The notes under the pieces are model-generated. The model saw nothing but the letters and a program-made list of their open reading frames with translations. It did no database searches and had not been told where the DNA came from. The position numbers were made by a program, and so were the translations under genes. Positions 61,873-64,000 of a DNA stretch of 64,000 nucleotides are shown piece by piece. Each line of letters opens with the position of its first letter. Position 1 is the stretch's first letter. The stretch is from Bdellovibrio sp. ZAP7 (GTDB lineage: Bacteria; Bdellovibrionota; Bdellovibrionia; Bdellovibrionales; Bdellovibrionaceae): positions 1,364,001-1,428,000 of the forward strand of contig NZ_CP030082.1 of the NCBI RefSeq assembly GCF_006874645.1. Direction: 5' to 3'.

Positions 61873-61963
61873 GGACTGACTGTAGCAAATTGCTGATGGG
61901 GCTTCAATAAAAAGACCATCCGTTATAAAATCTGGTAATGGCTTAAAACAAAGGACATCAACT

Positions 61964-62488
61964 ATGGACGCCCACTACGGCAAAGTGATGCAAGCAAGAG
62001 ATCAAATCAAAGATAACGGCAGCAGAATGTATTTTGCTTATTCGGGAGTATTGGATCGCGAAGCTTTCGAAATTTGGCTGGAAGAACACAGCTATCAGTT
62101 TTTCACCTTACCTGAAGGCCAAGTGGCCGAAGCTAAGGGCGTCGATTTGATTTTTGACTTTCCCTCGCGCTGGTGGGGAGGGCGTGTGGCTGGGTTGGTT
62201 AAAAAAGAAGGCTCTTCTGTTTTCGGCAGACTTTTTGAAATTCCCGCGAAAGAGTGGCCGATTGTTCAGCACAAAGAAGGCGTTGTGACGGGAATGTCCG
62301 TCGAAACGACTTTGCGCGTTTCAGTTAACGGGCAAGAGTTTGAAGCAACGGCCTTTGTAACGTCACCGAATCGTCGCAGTCTTGAGGGACCTGTTAGTGA
62401 ACGTTATCTAGAGGCCTTGGTGCGTGGTGCTCAGGCTTCGGGATTGCCAGCTGAGTACGTGGCTTCATTACCGGCTAAAGCTCGATAG
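61964..62488 (+). CDS. Gamma-glutamylcyclotransferase-like (AIG2/GGCT) protein
   Basis: 174 residues. M-Y-F-A-Y-S-G-V-L-D-R-E-A-F is the GGCT opening (Y-F-A-Y-G-S-N in typical members, here Y-S-G-V). D-L-I-F-D-F-P-S-R-W-W-G-G-R-V-A-G-L matches the P-x-R-x-x-G strand, and V-F-G-R-L-F-E-I-P continues the fold. Gamma-glutamyl peptides or glutathione are possible substrates. AAGGAC upstream of the ATG. Divergent from the JmjC gene. Confidence 0.75.
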   Translation: MDAHYGKVMQARDQIKDNGSRMYFAYSGVLDREAFEIWLEEHSYQFFTLPEGQVAEAKGVDLIFDFPSRWWGGRVAGLVKKEGSSVFGRLFEIPAKEWPIVQHKEGVVTGMSVETTLRVSVNGQEFEATAFVTSPNRRSLEGPVSERYLEALVRGAQASGLPAEYVASLPAKAR

Positions 62489-62608
62489 CCACTCTACCAA
62501 TTTGGAATCAGTATAAAAATTTGGTGGAACATTTGCCAAGAATCTGCGTCTTAAGCAGTCTGGAAGTGACGCGGGCAGCAACCGCAGCGGGTGTGCGGTC
62601 GTCCGCAT

Positions 62609-63154
62609 TTACTTCAATGCGTTCTCGATCGCATCGATCAACATCGGATCATCAGGTGTTACATTGGGTGCAAAACGAGCGATGATTTTGCCGTCACGAC
62701 CAATCAAAAACTTTTCGAAATTCCATAGGATGTCGTTTTTGTTTTCGCGGTGAATGCCGTAACCTTTAAGAACTTCTTCAAAGTCTTCGCCAGCTTTTTT
62801 ATTCGCATTAGGTTCAGTCTCGGTCAGAAATTTATAAAGCGGGTGCTGACCTTCGCCTTTTACCACGATCTTTTCAAACATCGGAAATTTGACTCCGAAG
62901 TTCGCACGACAGAATTCTTGAATCTCGGCATTTGTGCCAGGCTCCTGGCCTTCGAATTCGTTAGCGGGAAAACCCAAAACCGCAAAGTCTTGAGAGTGGT
63001 ATTTTTCAAAGACTTTTTCCATAGCCTCATACTGAGGTGTGAGACCGCATTGAGAGGCTACGTTCACAACTAACAAAACTTTACCTTTATATTCGCCCAG
63101 ATTCGTGTTGATGCCGTTGATGTTCTTTAACGAAAAATCATAGATAGAATTCAT
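62609..63154 (-). CDS. btuE: Glutathione peroxidase (cysteine type)
   Basis: 181 residues. N-V-A-S-Q-C-G-L-T carries the peroxidatic Cys36 in place of selenocysteine. V-L-G-F-P-A-N-E-F-E-G-Q-E-P-G (usual Q/N pattern slightly altered, Ala for Cys/Ser) and W-N-F-E-K-F-L-I (catalytic Trp/Asn) complete the site. It reduces peroxides with thioredoxin or glutathione. AAGGAG lies before the ATG. Confidence 0.93.
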   Translation of the reverse strand: MNSIYDFSLKNINGINTNLGEYKGKVLLVVNVASQCGLTPQYEAMEKVFEKYHSQDFAVLGFPANEFEGQEPGTNAEIQEFCRANFGVKFPMFEKIVVKGEGQHPLYKFLTETEPNANKKAGEDFEEVLKGYGIHRENKNDILWNFEKFLIGRDGKIIARFAPNVTPDDPMLIDAIENALK

Positions 63155-63244
63155 GGTCTAGCTCCTTAGGTCAGCGATGCGTGGATTTTCTATGATTATG
63201 CAGGACGATTTATTCCGTACAAGAACATGCTATGTCGCAGGCAG

Positions 63245-64000
63245 TTACCGAAGCGCGGAGACTGACGCGTACTTGTCTTTGATTTTTTTCCAGGTCCCGT
63301 CAGCCACGATTTCATTCACGGCCTGGGTGATGGAGGTAAGGTCTTCAGGCCTTATAATGGAACGGTAGTAAATAACGATATCATAATTTTTTGATTGATC
63401 CGCAATGCGAGTGAAATCTGATTTCATATCCAACGTATTTTGAAAGTACTGATTTACGAAATCAGTCTGTATCACCGCCGAGTTCTTTGTTCGTTTCAGA
63501 ACTTGGAAAGTGTTTTGAATGGAGGGGGCCGTTACAAATCGCTGCTCGCGTTGCAGTTTTTCAGTTTCTTCCGGGGTGAAGTAAATTGTTACGGCTGGAA
63601 GTACAAGAAAGCGAATAGAGGGATCATTCATGGCCTCTTCAATACTCTTAATTTTATTCTTAAGAGTAGAAGAGATCAGCATTTCTCTGGGGACTGACTC
63701 AATTTTTATGGACTTGGCAACTTGATCAAAGGTCGGATTTTTTACGGTCATAACCACCAAATCCACACGATGGGCTTTTAGCTCTATCAGCAGTCGCGAG
63801 CGGTTTAACGGGGTTGAAGAAAATTTACAGCCTGTTCGTTTAACTAGTTCATCAAGGAATTCGACGCTGATCCCGGAGTCGCGTCGATTCGCGCTATCGC
63901 GCATATACAGAGGTTCCGATTCATTTAACGCCACTTTATAGGATCCGATACAAGAGGTTGGAGAACCTTGAGCAAAACAACAGGTTAAAAATGATAGAAC
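63245..64000 (-). CDS. Periplasmic substrate-binding protein, family 3 (start beyond the right edge)
   Basis: The frame is open to base 64000. An internal GTG at 63934 gives 229 residues, but the upstream codons (L-S-F-L-T-C-C-F-A-Q-G-S) are a signal peptide, so the true start lies beyond the window. Family pattern: S-V-E-F-L-D-E-L-V-K-R, L-I-E-L-K-A-H-R-V-D-L-V-V-M, and D-G-T-W-K-K-I-K-D-K-Y near the end. Fourth orphan SBP in the window. Confidence 0.82.
   Translation of the reverse strand, partial: VLSFLTCCFAQGSPTSCIGSYKVALNESEPLYMRDSANRRDSGISVEFLDELVKRTGCKFSSTPLNRSRLLIELKAHRVDLVVMTVKNPTFDQVAKSIKIESVPREMLISSTLKNKIKSIEEAMNDPSIRFLVLPAVTIYFTPEETEKLQREQRFVTAPSIQNTFQVLKRTKNSAVIQTDFVNQYFQNTLDMKSDFTRIADQSKNYDIVIYYRSIIRPEDLTSITQAVNEIVADGTWKKIKDKYASVSALR

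Noticed and set aside
1-64000. CRISPR arrays, prophage, integrons or complete insertion sequences
   Set aside because: No regularly spaced direct repeats, phage structural genes, integrase or transposase genes were seen.

Overview
The window looks like a chromosomal segment of a Bdellovibrio-type predatory bacterium. The signs are a TIGR02147-family regulator paired with a secreted protein, many secreted and lipoprotein genes of unknown function, several orphan periplasmic binding proteins, a histone-H1-like/SWIB protein, and housekeeping proteins (DnaK, FumC, AcsA, EttA, AhcY, Orn) of ordinary proteobacterial type. The genus is an inference from gene content, not a measured result. There is no rRNA, CRISPR array, prophage or intact insertion sequence; one tRNA (Asp) is present.

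Layout. 1-9.1 kb: a TIGR02147 regulator (cut by the left edge) and a secreted partner, a flavin monooxygenase, DNA repair and nucleotide-pool enzymes (Tag, MazG-like), two small paralogous membrane proteins, a CatB-type acetyltransferase, a VanX-type D-Ala-D-Ala dipeptidase and an HNH endonuclease. 9.1-12.2 kb: a probably frameshifted secreted gene, then dnaK behind a sigma-32-like promoter. 12.2-15.8 kb: a sulfide/sulfane-sulfur island (Crp/Fnr regulator, metallo-beta-lactamase-fold persulfide dioxygenase, rhodanese, two YeeE/YedE half-transporters, TauE/SafE exporter). 15.8-21.5 kb: acetyl-CoA synthetase, a DUF6580 membrane protein, a tRNA-dihydrouridine synthase, a methyltransferase and a glutaredoxin. 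21.7-26 kb: secreted proteins of unknown role, including one of 783 residues. 26-30.4 kb: a TolC-MFP-MacB efflux operon closed by a near-perfect inverted repeat that also supplies the stop codons of both convergent genes. 30.4-45.1 kb: DusC-like, EVE, YchJ, SDR, FumC, a Zn-ribbon/Tudor-like protein beside a UvrD helicase, RluA-type synthase, BolA, EttA, a histidine kinase and a J-domain protein.

45.1-48.6 kb holds a 21-bp tandem repeat, an H1-like/SWIB protein, a roughly 125-nt imperfect palindrome, a methionine aminopeptidase gene predicted to be leaderless, and ahcY. 48.6-53.9 kb is the most coherent accessory block. An NtrC-type sigma-54 activator without an adjacent kinase sits next to two transcription units (OmpA-like lipoprotein/CsbD/YqjD-like, and a small secreted protein/beta-barrel). 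Each unit has a GG-N10-GC sigma-54 promoter match about 50-60 nt before its first gene, and an HPt-domain gene lies between them. I read this as a local envelope-stress regulon. 53.9-64 kb: Orn, a stand-alone receiver, tRNA-Asp, a 1063-residue lipoprotein with Ig-like repeats and one CxxCH motif, two more binding proteins, a JmjC-type oxygenase, a gamma-glutamylcyclotransferase-like protein and glutathione peroxidase.

Family calls come from motifs read by eye; no database search was run.
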